Below, piece after piece: positions 49,110 to 59,150 of a stretch of 64,000 nucleotides of DNA (position 1 is the stretch's first letter; each line of letters starts with the position of its first letter). Location of the stretch: assembly GCA_039105265.1 (NCBI GenBank), contig JAPFFF010000008.1:1674001-1738000 (forward strand), given 5' to 3'. This DNA comes from Tritrichomonas musculus. Taxonomy: Eukaryota > Parabasalia > Tritrichomonadida > Tritrichomonadidae. The translations under genes were made by a program, and so were the position numbers. The notes below the pieces were generated by a model. The model was given only the letters and a program-made list of their open reading frames with translations. It made no database searches and was not told where the DNA came from.

Positions 49110-51640
49110 CAGAAAATATATGTAATGAAATAATCCAGAAAAGGTTCTTTTGAATTTATATAATTTTTAATTGAAAATTTAAAACACTTTTCAAAAACAA
49201 TTGAAAACTAAAGGTAGTACAACTGATTTTTTACAGTAAAACTCAATGATTGGTTTGTTCAAACTAATTATATTTTATTTTAATAATAATAATTAGTTTT
49301 ATAAATATTTGCATCGTACAAAATTCAAATTAAAATAAAAACTAAAAGGATATAAGTATATATTAAGTATTTTATCTCAATTTATTTTAATTATTTTTGA
49401 TAAGAATTTTATAACACTTTATAAAAATTTAGAATAGCGATAACTTTTTATATAATTTATTCTAATCATTAATTCTTTTTATATCTTTTTATATGATTTT
49501 AAATCATTAAGTGTTATATAAAAATAGTTATTATTATTGAAAAAAAAAAATTCATTTTTTAGCTAAAAAAGCCGAAAAAAAGGAGGACGGAGTTGTCGGT
49601 TATGACAAAACATTATTTTGTTTTTTTACTTCTAAAATTAATTATAATATTATATATTAAGAAATTAATGATAGACAATTAGGGATTTTTATCGTAAGAA
49701 ACAAAAGATATTTGCAAAACAAAAATTAATTTTCAGAAAAAGTTTGTTAATTGAAAAAAAAAAATTCATATATCTCTCAATTCCAAGTTACACATATCAT
49801 AGAAGAAATGTAACTTGAATTTTTTTACGGATTCTTATTTAATAAAAATATATTGAATGGTATATTTGTTTTTTATATATATGTATCTATATTTTATAAA
49901 TATAATATAGTTGTAATTGGTGTTTCATAATAAGATATTGTCTAAGTAATATCAAAATAAATTGAATATTATTTATTTTTTCTTTCAATTTTATTTTTTT
50001 GTTTTCTGAGCTATGTTATTCAATTTTCTGAGATTATAGCTTTTCAGAATTTTTTTCTTATAAATAAAAGTGATGAAAATTTAATATTATCCTTGCAATA
50101 TATTGGCCAAACCATTTTTTAATATATTTTTAAATATTTATTTATATTAATATTTTAAATTTTTATGATATTTAAGTTTAATTTATATTTTTTTATTATA
50201 ATATTTAATAGAAATATTAAATCGGTGTAAAATATATAATTTCATTTTATAAAATGCTCTTATATATTGATAATAAATCTTTTAATTAAATTTTTATTTA
50301 TCATTTTTTATTGAAAGAGAAAATATTATTTAATTAAAAGATTTTTTATAAAATTATTAATTTTTTGCAATTCAGAATAATAATAGACATTTATATCACA
50401 TTTATTTGTATATCGTATATATACATATAATTATATTAATGATTTTATATAAATATTATTAAATTATTGGAAGATATGTTACTTTTAATGCATAAAAAAA
50501 ATTGAATTTAAAAAGATTGTAATTTGATAATTATTGCTTAAGATCTATCTTTAAATTGATAATTTGAATATAATTAAATATTAATTTTATTATATTATAT
50601 TATATGTAATGCTATGAATAATTAATTAAAAATCACATTTAAATGAATTATCATTTGATCCAAATAAAAATAACTTTGTTGGAAACAATTTATAGTAGGA
50701 ATTGATTATATTAATGTTATAATGGATGAACATAACTATATTTTTAATTATTATGAAAATTTTTAAATTAATCAAATAACCAAAATAAAATTAGGAAATG
50801 CACAAATTTATTTTTTACATTAAAAATGTAATTTAAAATTATAAAACCTATATAGTAACAGTGTTATTTAAAATAATATAAGAGCAATTTTTCTTTTTTG
50901 GATATAAATAAAAGTTTTTCAAGCATTTAACTACAATTAAAAAGCTATAAATATAGAAATATATAGATAATATTAATTCTATGATGAAGAATAAAAGAAA
51001 TTATTATTGAATAGGTTTTGTACTTTTTTTTCAAATGCTTTAAAATATTGAGTACTAAAGATTATAATTAATTCAAAAATTCAGATGAATATTTTTAATT
51101 TCATAATTCATAAAACAATTTAATCTTAGTTAAATATAATATTAAATAAAATATAATGCAAAACTAACAATAATATTATAATTTAAATTGTATAAATGCT
51201 CTCTCAATTTATTTTTAAATTTGAAAGTAATTGAGTATACAGTGAAAAATTGCATATTCAAAAAGTTTAGTAATACATAATTTTTCCAAATTCTTTCTTC
51301 AAAAATAATGAAAGATTTCTACGACCGATTTCTTTTTTGGTATGATCATTAATATTAATTGAACATTTCTAACCTTCTATATAAGTGGCTACCTTAGAAT
51401 TTTATCCTAAATTCAAAATTAACAAATCCATTATTAAAATCTTTTTTTTGTTGTTGTCAAAAATCATATTAAATCCTGTAAAAATATTTATCCTTTATTA
51501 ATAAGCAACTTTCCTAGCTTCTATTGCTAAAATATTTATTTAAATAGCATTTTAAACGAGTTTTATTTTTTCATATTAACGTACAAAAAAACGTTCTCCG
51601 TTCTCCTTTGCCGAAAAATTGAATTTGTTGAATTATTAAA
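49110..51640. other. Long AT-rich gene desert
   Basis: About 2.5 kb with very low GC and no supported gene. Abundant A/T homopolymers and ATAT runs; no centromere- or origin-like repeat could be demonstrated by reading. Confidence 0.5.
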
Positions 51641-52005
51641 TCACTCAAAAATATGTGAACACAAAACACAAAATCGTGTTTCTTTGATATTTTTTTGTGT
51701 TCAAGGTATTTTTGTAATCACTGTCCTTTGGCCATCTTGATACAACACTGAACACAGAAAAATATTAATGGTAAGAATGATTTTTATAATCATCAAAATC
51801 AACTTTTTGAATGATATGCTAAAAAATAAATATTAATATCTTATGCTGAAAATGTTATTAAAAAATAAAAATATAATTTTTAATATTATCAATATTTATA
51901 ATATAATAATTTATCTATAAAAACATTAAACACAGCATATTTATTGACTTATCACTCGAACACAATTTTTTTTAAGAGTTTTTGTGTTCACACATTTTTG
52001 AGTGA
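51641..52005. mobile_element. MITE-like element with CACTCAAAAAT ends
   Basis: The left end starts CACTCAAAAATATGTGAAC followed by ACAAAA at 51642, and the right end is its inverted copy with one difference, finishing at 52004. Similarity continues inward with gaps through GTGTTC-rich sequence. The 363-bp element has no coding capacity. Target duplication is not clear, so the superfamily is not assigned. Confidence 0.5.
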
Positions 52006-52773
52006 ATGATGATTTTAAAAAAATTGGACGTTACAGGAGCCAAATGATAAATACAATTTTATTTATATGCATTTACTTTCTAATATATTTGAATTTCATC
52101 CCAAATCAAATGTCAGTTTTTTCTAAAAATGAAGATTTAGTTGATTGGTTTCAAAAATTTAAAAAGTCTAATATTTCAATTACTGAAGGATTTCGTCAAA
52201 AAGCAAAATATTATTTGTATAACACATAGTATACCCATTCAAATGACATCTATATTTTTTAAATGATACAAAAATTTAAGAAATCGATATATATTGTATT
52301 TTAATTAAAGTCTTTATTTCAGCAATTACATTTTGTAATATTTGATATAAAATATATAAATTATATAATATAATTATTAAATAAATTATTCATTAAGATA
52401 AATATAAATTTATTTAATTTTATTTTTTATTCAATTTAGATGTACGACCTTTTGAAAACTATTTAGCTTTTTTTATCAATCAAATCTTTTGTTAAAATCA
52501 CGCCTCTTTTATTTATTAATATTAAAGATTAATTGAATTTACATATTATCAAATTTACTGTGCGAAAATTCAATTCACTGTCAAAATTATCACAGTAATT
52601 CAATTTATTAAGATGGTTGTTTTTCAATTGAAAAATAATAATTTTCTATATAACTATCCCAAAATATATTGATTTTTACATTTTTGATCTTTTAAAAATA
52701 TATATTAAATGGTTAAATCATTTGATGAATATGGAAATGCTTAGAGAAATTGAAAGATAAAGAACTCCCAAAC
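52006..52773. other. AT-rich spacer with weak short open frame
   Basis: A frame from ATG 52044 to 52229 (61 codons) has a hydrophobic start and a polar end but no family match. It begins just beyond the MITE-like element. Not called as a gene. Confidence 0.3.
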
Positions 52774-54102
52774 ATGAAAGTTATAGTTTTCATTTCATCA
52801 AGACGCCAATTTACCAATTTCCCATCAAGTAAAATCATCAATGAAATAAAAATTGATTCATCTATTACCACCATTGCTCCAAATGAATTCTATTGTTTTA
52901 CTTCCTTAAACAAAATCACAATTCCATCCTCAATTACCAGTATAGGTGAATTATCATTCTACGAATGTTCAGAATTAACAGAGCTCGTTATTCCTTCCTC
53001 AGTTACCCAAATCGGTTCCAAAGCCTTTTTCAACTGTTTTTCATTAACTAAAGTCGATCTACCATCTACTTTGACCACTCTTGGGTCATATGCATTTGAA
53101 GATTGCCATTCATTGAAAGACATAACGATTCCTGCCTCATTGACAACCTTAAGTGACGGCGTTTTCCAAGGCTGCTCCTCTCTTGTTGAAATGACCATTC
53201 CTTCAGGTTCCACATTGATTCCCCCGCTATTTTTTGCCTTGTGCAAATCTTTGGAAAAAGTGACAATTCCATCGTCAGTTATTTCAATTGGTTTTTCAGC
53301 ATTTGATGGCTGTGAATCGCTGACTGAAATTGAGCTACCAGAAGCAATTGAAAAGATTGACGATAGCACTTTTTCAAGGTGCATTCAATTACAAAAAGTG
53401 ACACTTCCAACGTCATTGAAATCGATTGGAATTTTTGCCTTTTCAAGTTGTGAAACGTTAACCGAAATAACCGTTCCTTCGTCGGTTACAAAAATTGGGA
53501 ACTCAACTTTCAATGGTTGTAAATCATTGAAAAAGGTGACAATTGAATCAAAACTTGAATCTATCGGCGAAAATGCATTCAATGATTGCCAGTCACTGAC
53601 AGAAATCGACCTTCCTGCGTCTGTCAAGTCGATTGATAAGGAAGCCTTCAAGGACTGCAAAGCACTTGTCAAATTTAGCGTTCCCTCGTCGGTTACAGTT
53701 ATCGATAATGGCACTTTTTCTGGCTGCTCGTCATTGAAGGAGATAACAATGCCGGAGTCAGTCACATTGATCCACAACAGCGCTTTCAGCGGCTGCTCGT
53801 CACTGGAACAGTTGGTCATTCCCGCAGCAGTCGTCTCAATCGGAAATTACTCATTCAGCGGCTGTGGAGCACTGAAAGAGGTGAGGATTCCTCCAGTGGT
53901 GAAGACAATCGGAAACTACGCATTCACTGACTGTAAGTCGCTCTCAAAGGTGGCAATAATGAACCCAAACGTGAATTTCGGTTTTGGAATCTTCAAGGGA
54001 TCCCCTGTGGCAGAAATAATGCATCCTTCACCACTCAAGATTAACGTCAGCAGGCCGATACTTGCAATTAAGGCAACGGTTGTCGTGAAGAAAATTGAAT
54101 AA
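52774..54102 (+). CDS. BspA-type leucine-rich repeat protein
   Basis: From ATG 52774 the product has 442 residues; an upstream in-frame TTG at 52750 is not a likely start and a stop lies at 52726. Nearly the whole protein is 16 full BspA-type repeats of exactly 23 residues plus a partial one, with the pattern IG-x-x-AF-x-x-C-x-SL-x-x-(I/V)-x-(I/L)PSS-(V/L)-T. In Trichomonas the large BspA family includes surface proteins, many with a C-terminal membrane helix. This one has neither a clear signal peptide nor a transmembrane helix; the C-terminus is a short basic VVVKKIE. It may be cytosolic or a truncated member. GC rises towards the 3' end. Confidence 0.82.
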   Translation: MKVIVFISSRRQFTNFPSSKIINEIKIDSSITTIAPNEFYCFTSLNKITIPSSITSIGELSFYECSELTELVIPSSVTQIGSKAFFNCFSLTKVDLPSTLTTLGSYAFEDCHSLKDITIPASLTTLSDGVFQGCSSLVEMTIPSGSTLIPPLFFALCKSLEKVTIPSSVISIGFSAFDGCESLTEIELPEAIEKIDDSTFSRCIQLQKVTLPTSLKSIGIFAFSSCETLTEITVPSSVTKIGNSTFNGCKSLKKVTIESKLESIGENAFNDCQSLTEIDLPASVKSIDKEAFKDCKALVKFSVPSSVTVIDNGTFSGCSSLKEITMPESVTLIHNSAFSGCSSLEQLVIPAAVVSIGNYSFSGCGALKEVRIPPVVKTIGNYAFTDCKSLSKVAIMNPNVNFGFGIFKGSPVAEIMHPSPLKINVSRPILAIKATVVVKKIE

Positions 54103-54573
54103 AAAAAAATATTTATTATTTAAAAAAAAAAGTTTAATTTATCTCATCTTTATATTGATGTGCTTTTATTTTTTTTTAATATATATGTATAAAGAAGCCA
54201 TCCAAACCCAGAAAATGAGCTACAAATAAAGAAGACAAACAAAAGAGAAAATGACCAATTCACTTTTTATATAAGAATTTAGTTTCAGTTCTAAAAATTT
54301 CTAACCATATAAGATTCTACAATGAATTATCGTTTTTATATGGAATTTATTATGCTTTTTATTATACTTTGCATAATAAATATTGTCTCTAATTTAAATG
54401 AATAAAAAGGCGCAAAAATTTTTTTTCAAACATATAATACAAGGTCAATATTGACCTTAGATATAATGGGTGATTTATTTTCCGGGTAATTCCGATATCT
54501 CTTTTATCAATTTCATAAAACATTCAATTTTATTTATTTTTTTATCAAGACTTACATTAACATAAAATCGGTC
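54103..54573. other. AT-rich spacer
   Basis: No feature seen apart from A/T runs. GGTCAATATTGACC is a 14-bp palindrome at about 54443-54456. Confidence 0.4.
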
Positions 54574-55752
54574 ATGGAAATCAGTCAGTATGTTGAAAAA
54601 ATGAAAAAGGTTTATAAAGAATTTCATTCATTTATTGAAAATGAAGATGATGAACAATCAAATTTCGAAACATTAAAGAAAGTTATAAAAGATAATATCA
54701 AAAGTGATGATGCAGATGGTATCCAATCATTTTTAAATATAATTATCAAATATTCAGATAATCATCAAAGAAACATTGGTTTCTTTGACAAAATAGAACA
54801 AATATTAATATTTTTGAAAAATGATATCAAAACAAATTTCTCTAATCAATCAATTTTTCACATTTTTAAAAGCAACAAGAGAATTTTGTTGATATTAATT
54901 GAGCATAATATACTGATCATTGATGAAAGTATATCAAAGATTATGTCCACTAATGAGTTCAAGGAACAAAAATATGATCTTTTCTTTTCACCAGAACTCA
55001 AACCGTTTCTCAAAGAAAATTTAAATTTTGAAGTCACCGAAGATTTTTATTCAAAACGAAAAGAAGGAGAAAATGACAGTCATCTTTGTGAATTAATACG
55101 AAAAGATGATATCAATGAATTTATTATTTATTCGAATCAAATTAATCTTCATCTCGGCTCGAACGTCATTGAATCGATCTTTGAAACGAATCATCTTCTT
55201 TTGAAGAATAAAGATACAAAGATCATTGAGTATGCAACATTTTTTGGATCAATCGAAATTGTCAAATATTTGATGGCGAATGGAGTTGAACTTGAATCAT
55301 CATTAATGATTTATTGCATTCATTCGAACAATGAAGAAATGATTAATTTTCTTGTCAGCATTCATAAAATTGATCCACCCAAAGGGAAATATGAGACATG
55401 TTTCAAAGAGTCAATTAAATGTCATCATAATCAAATCGCTCAATATTTTGAAAACAATTTTTTAGAACCAAATAAAACAAGAACTGTCAACGAAATAATT
55501 CATTATCATTGTATCGAAGAGAATGAATCATATAAATATGGAGAAAGTGAAGTTTCATATGGAATAAAATACAATAATTACCTTTTCATTCCATCCAATT
55601 TGATTGATGATAAATTCAGTTTCTTTTATTTGTGCGAAAGTAATAATAAGAAACTTGTCAAACTTTATTTACAAACAAATCAATTTGACCTAAAAACAAG
55701 ACTAATTCATCAATCATTTTTTCTTTTAGAATCATCGTTTTACATTTCATAG
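54574..55752 (+). CDS. DUF3447-like ankyrin-type protein, probably 5' part of a broken gene
   Basis: The 392-residue product has the helical, ankyrin-related layout of the DUF3447 family that is expanded in trichomonads and Entamoeba. The N-terminal 200 residues are helical without clear repeats; near residues 225-330 ankyrin-like units appear (IIEYATFFGSIEIVKYLMANGVELES and MINFLVSIHKID). The last residues (HQSFFLLESSFYIS) look unrelated to the fold. Seventy-odd bases downstream another frame resumes with an ankyrin-like unit (NIELVEYLL) and passes directly into LRRs. The two are probably one ancestral ankyrin-LRR gene split by a frame break near 55700-55820. Confidence 0.65.
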   Translation: MEISQYVEKMKKVYKEFHSFIENEDDEQSNFETLKKVIKDNIKSDDADGIQSFLNIIIKYSDNHQRNIGFFDKIEQILIFLKNDIKTNFSNQSIFHIFKSNKRILLILIEHNILIIDESISKIMSTNEFKEQKYDLFFSPELKPFLKENLNFEVTEDFYSKRKEGENDSHLCELIRKDDINEFIIYSNQINLHLGSNVIESIFETNHLLLKNKDTKIIEYATFFGSIEIVKYLMANGVELESSLMIYCIHSNNEEMINFLVSIHKIDPPKGKYETCFKESIKCHHNQIAQYFENNFLEPNKTRTVNEIIHYHCIEENESYKYGESEVSYGIKYNNYLFIPSNLIDDKFSFFYLCESNNKKLVKLYLQTNQFDLKTRLIHQSFFLLESSFYIS

Positions 55753-55824
55753 AATTCAAAATAACTTTTTATGAAATATCTATAAATTTAATTTTATCAC
55801 ATTAAAAAAAATTTAAATAATATT

Positions 55825-56585
55825 CTTCAATTACTCATTATAAATCAGCATTTTATTTTGCCGGATTAAGAAGCAATATTGAACTTGTTGAATATTTGCT
55901 CTCACAAACAAGCATAATTTCCAAAGGCTCATTTTGTCTCTGTGAGAAACTTCAAGAAGTCAACATTCCTTCTTCAATAATATCTATTGAAATGTATGCT
56001 TTTTGTAAGTGCTGTTCACTCACCAAAATCATAATTCCATCTTCTGTGACAAAAATAGGCACCTATGCATTTTTCCTGTGCAAATCATTGGTTGAAATTA
56101 ACATTCCTGCATCAGTCACGATTATTGAGAGTAATGCATTTTGTGAATGCAAATCTCTTAAAAAAATCAACCTTCCTCCTTTTTTAAAAGTTCTTTCAGA
56201 TGGTATTTTTGAATCATGTGAATCACTTGAAGAAATAGAAATTCCTCCCTTTGTAACTAAAATTCAAAGTCATGCATTTCGTAGTTGTAGTTCACTTACT
56301 CATATCAAAATCCCACCATCTGTGACAATAATTGAAGAAAGTGCTTTTAGTTCTTGTGAATCACTTGTACATGTTGAATTACCTTCATCTTTGAAAATAA
56401 TTGAAAAAAATGTGTTTGATAGCTGTACAAAGCTCGAACAAATTGAAATTCCATCATCAGTGACTGAAATCAAAGCATATGCATTTGATCGTTGTGTTTC
56501 ATTGAAGCATGTTGGACTTCCACCATCATTAAAAAATATTCATCCAAAAGCTTTTAAAAATTGTAGTTCTTTGAAAGAATTTTAA
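55825..56585 (+). pseudogene. Ankyrin-BspA LRR 3' segment without its own start
   Basis: The frame is open from about 55825 to 56585 with no ATG in its first part; the first codon that could initiate is TTG 55896. It begins with an ankyrin-like unit (FAGLRSNIELVEYLLSQ) and then about ten BspA-type 23-residue repeats (for example SSVTKIGTYAFFLCKSLVEI). It ends inside a repeat at TAA 56585. The junction of ankyrin and LRR in one frame, and the preceding ankyrin gene only some 70 bases upstream, argue that this is the displaced 3' part of that gene. It is unlikely to be translated independently. Confidence 0.6.
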
Positions 56586-57230
56586 AAGCATACAAAAGAT
56601 ACTTCCATTTTAAATAAAACAATTTTTAATAAACTATTAATTTTATGTTCGTATTGGTATAAAAAATGAGAGCGATTTTGAAAATGAAATCAATTTATTA
56701 ATATTATTTTAAAACAGAATCTAAAATATATATAAATACTATATAGGTTATTAAAACCAAATATATTGGTTATCTAAAAGTGAAAATGAGAGTAATAATT
56801 CTTATTAAAGAATTTTCATCTACCAACATGGTATTCTTTAGTTGTGAACTTTGTTTCAATTGTTAGATATTTCATGAATATTCTAAAATTGAGAAATAAA
56901 ACCCCTACTTTTTGACATAATTATTCAAAATTTGGGAAATACTTAGTATTCACATTGGATGAAATATAATTTTTATAAACTTTTTTTGGTGTGATGATAT
57001 GAAAAAAGTAACAATAAAATCATAAAACCTTTTGAATGTTTAGATATTAGACTTTTTTTAAAAAAATCATGTTTTTTGAATACTTTTATTTATTTGATTT
57101 TGTATTAAAATATATATCCTGATATATTTGATATATAATATATCAAGATTTGTAGCAAAGTGGTTGGAATATCTTGATGATTTAAATAAAATTGAAATTT
57201 ATAATAAAAATATAAATATTATTATTTACA
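56586..57230. other. AT-rich spacer
   Basis: No gene. ATATATCCTGATATATTTGATATATAATATATC near 57111-57150 is an A/T-rich imperfect palindrome, of uncertain meaning. Confidence 0.4.
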
Positions 57231-57503
57231 TTGACTGAAAATTCTATTTTAACATTTATTCAAGCATGCCATAACCAACCCTTTAAACTCACACGCTTAA
57301 ACTTTGTTTCATTAAATTACTTATCAATCAAATATGAAGTTCAACCATTAATTCAGAAAACAAACAAGTTTATTTCAAATCATCCAAATGATTTTTTAAT
57401 CGAATCTTTTATTCAAATTCAAAATGAAAATTATATCTCAATCGAGTCAGATGAACAATATATTACAGATCAATTGACAAGATTTCTCAAAGATGACCTT
57501 TAG
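57231..57503 (+). pseudogene. Fragment of a BTB-type protein gene
   Basis: Ninety codons are open from a TTG with no ATG. The sequence (FIQACHNQPFKLTRLNFVSLNYLSIKYEV, split here as FIQACHNQ / LNFVSLNYLSIKYEV) resembles the second half of the BTB-like domain in the trichomonad genes at 61-63 kb, including the N-x-x-x-L-x-x-L-x-x-x-(F/Y)EV pattern and a following SDEQYITDQL segment. The start of the domain and everything after residue 90 are missing. It is judged a truncated copy. Confidence 0.45.
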
Positions 57504-57613
57504 AACATTTATTCCCAATGAAAACGAAAAAATGCTAGTTTTTTTTCACAAAAGCACAAACATGTACATAAAATAATTTATTAAAATAAAACCAATTATA
57601 TATATTAAAAAAA

Positions 57614-58621
57614 CTAATTATCTGGAAGCAAATGGTTTGATAATGGCTGATTATTCAAAGTACTTATGTTTAACTCAGGGTATTTAGAGTTGCAGAACGT
57701 CGGATTTGTTGAAGGACCCTCAATAGAAATTTTTTTAACACATACATAAATAAAAATCCCTGCAACAATCAAAGCAATTGTGCCGAAAGCGCATGGTAAA
57801 ATAATTACCAATAATTTCATCATGTTCTTCTTCTTTTTATCAACATCTGTCAAAATCTTCGAAATATTAAATTTACAAAAATACAAATCTTCATAATTTT
57901 TCTCTGTGTAAATTACATAATTTTCATCAAAACCAATATATAATTCACATTGAGGTGAAGTAACTCCATAATATTCAATTCTTTCAAAATTTGTATTTTT
58001 AAAAGAGTAATTGCAAATTCTAGTCAATTGATTCAATGTTAAATTTCCATTCAAACAAGAACAATTATGGAAGAGACCTTCATTGATTATGTTCATAGTC
58101 TCGGGTATTTTTATTCTTCCTGTTAAACCAGAGCAGCCAGCAAAAGCATAAGAACCAATCAATGAAATGGTTTTTGGAATGTGCAACATTCCATTCAAAT
58201 TTTTACAACCATAAAAAGCTTTTTCACCGATTAAATTGATTGTATCGGGCAGTAATAACGAAAAAATCATTTTTTCACAACCATAAAATGCTTTGTTGCC
58301 GATTGAAATCAAGTTCTCACAATTCGAAAAAATGTTCTTCGTGACACTAATTTCCGAACAATTTTCGAATAAGTTATCGTTAATTCTTTTCAGTTTTTTG
58401 GGCAATTTTATTGATGATAGTGTGCAACATCCTGAACATCCAGAAAAAGCACCAATTCCTAATGATGCAATTTTGTCTGGAATTGTCAAACTTCCAGTGA
58501 AACCGCAGCAACCATAAAAAGCATAATTTCCAATGACTTCAATGTTATTATTAAGACCCAATTCTTTAAAATTAGAACATTCAAAAAAGGCACCTTCATC
58601 TATTACAACAGCAAGTGGTAT
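57614..58621 (-). pseudogene. 5'-truncated BspA LRR membrane protein
   Basis: The frame is open on the minus strand from a stop at about 58622 to TAG 57614; no ATG is found at its beginning (the longest start is TTG 58561). It encodes about eight irregular BspA repeats (GNYAFYGCCGFTG, GEKAFYGCKNLNG), then a cap region, a transmembrane helix (LLVIILPCAFGTIALIVAG, about 45-65 residues before the cytosolic tail end) and a cytosolic tail of about 45 residues with NPTF and YPEL. This is the normal 3' half of a trichomonad BspA surface receptor. The 5' half is replaced by a fragment of another gene at 58623-58700, so it is probably not expressed as such. Confidence 0.65.
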
Positions 58622-58622
58622 T

Positions 58623-58701
58623 CAAAAAAATTCAGCAGAATTCAATTATATCAGAATGAGGCAAACAGGGCCGAATTGAGATATATGGCGTGCTCAAATA
58701 A
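58623..58701 (+). pseudogene. Truncated copy of discoidin-like gene end
   Basis: On the plus strand this segment encodes the end of the protein at 60872-61381 (FNYIRMRQTGPN and the terminal bases), with a deletion of about 35 bases in between. Identity of the retained bases is very high. It abuts the point where the BspA gene loses its frame. Confidence 0.7.
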
Positions 58702-59139
58702 ATTCATTATAAGTTTATTTTGTTTTATATCACACGATAATATCAATTGACCAAATATAAATAGGAAATTCTTTTTTAATCATGAAATAGCAAATTATTT
58801 CATTAAAAAAAATGTCCTGAAACTCATTTTATTCTCAATAAATAAATTCAAAAACTATTAAAAAGTAGTCATTGATCATTAAAATCCTAGTAGATATTGA
58901 TAAAATGAGATCAGTATTTAAGTGTTCTTTCAAAAAGTTGTGAGACCATTCCTTTATTGAAATTTTTCAAAAACGATAAAATTAAATTTTGATTTTTTCT
59001 GATTAAAATAAATATTTTTTACATTTTTTCCAATTTTATATGCTAAAAATTATTATATAATTTATAATATTTTTTAAAATTAAAATTTACTTTATATAAA
59101 TCAAGATATTTAAAACATATTATTTTTGCCTCTGACATG
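58702..59139. other. AT-rich spacer
   Basis: No gene or marked repeat. Confidence 0.4.
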
Positions 59140-59150
59140 TCATTAATAAA
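59140..59150 (+). promoter_or_regulatory. Initiator-like element
   Basis: TCATTAATAAA directly precedes ATG 59151. Confidence 0.45.

Noticed and set aside
49110-51640. Centromere or replication origin in the AT-rich desert
   Set aside because: Only low GC and homopolymer runs are seen; no tandem array or other specific signal supports either function.
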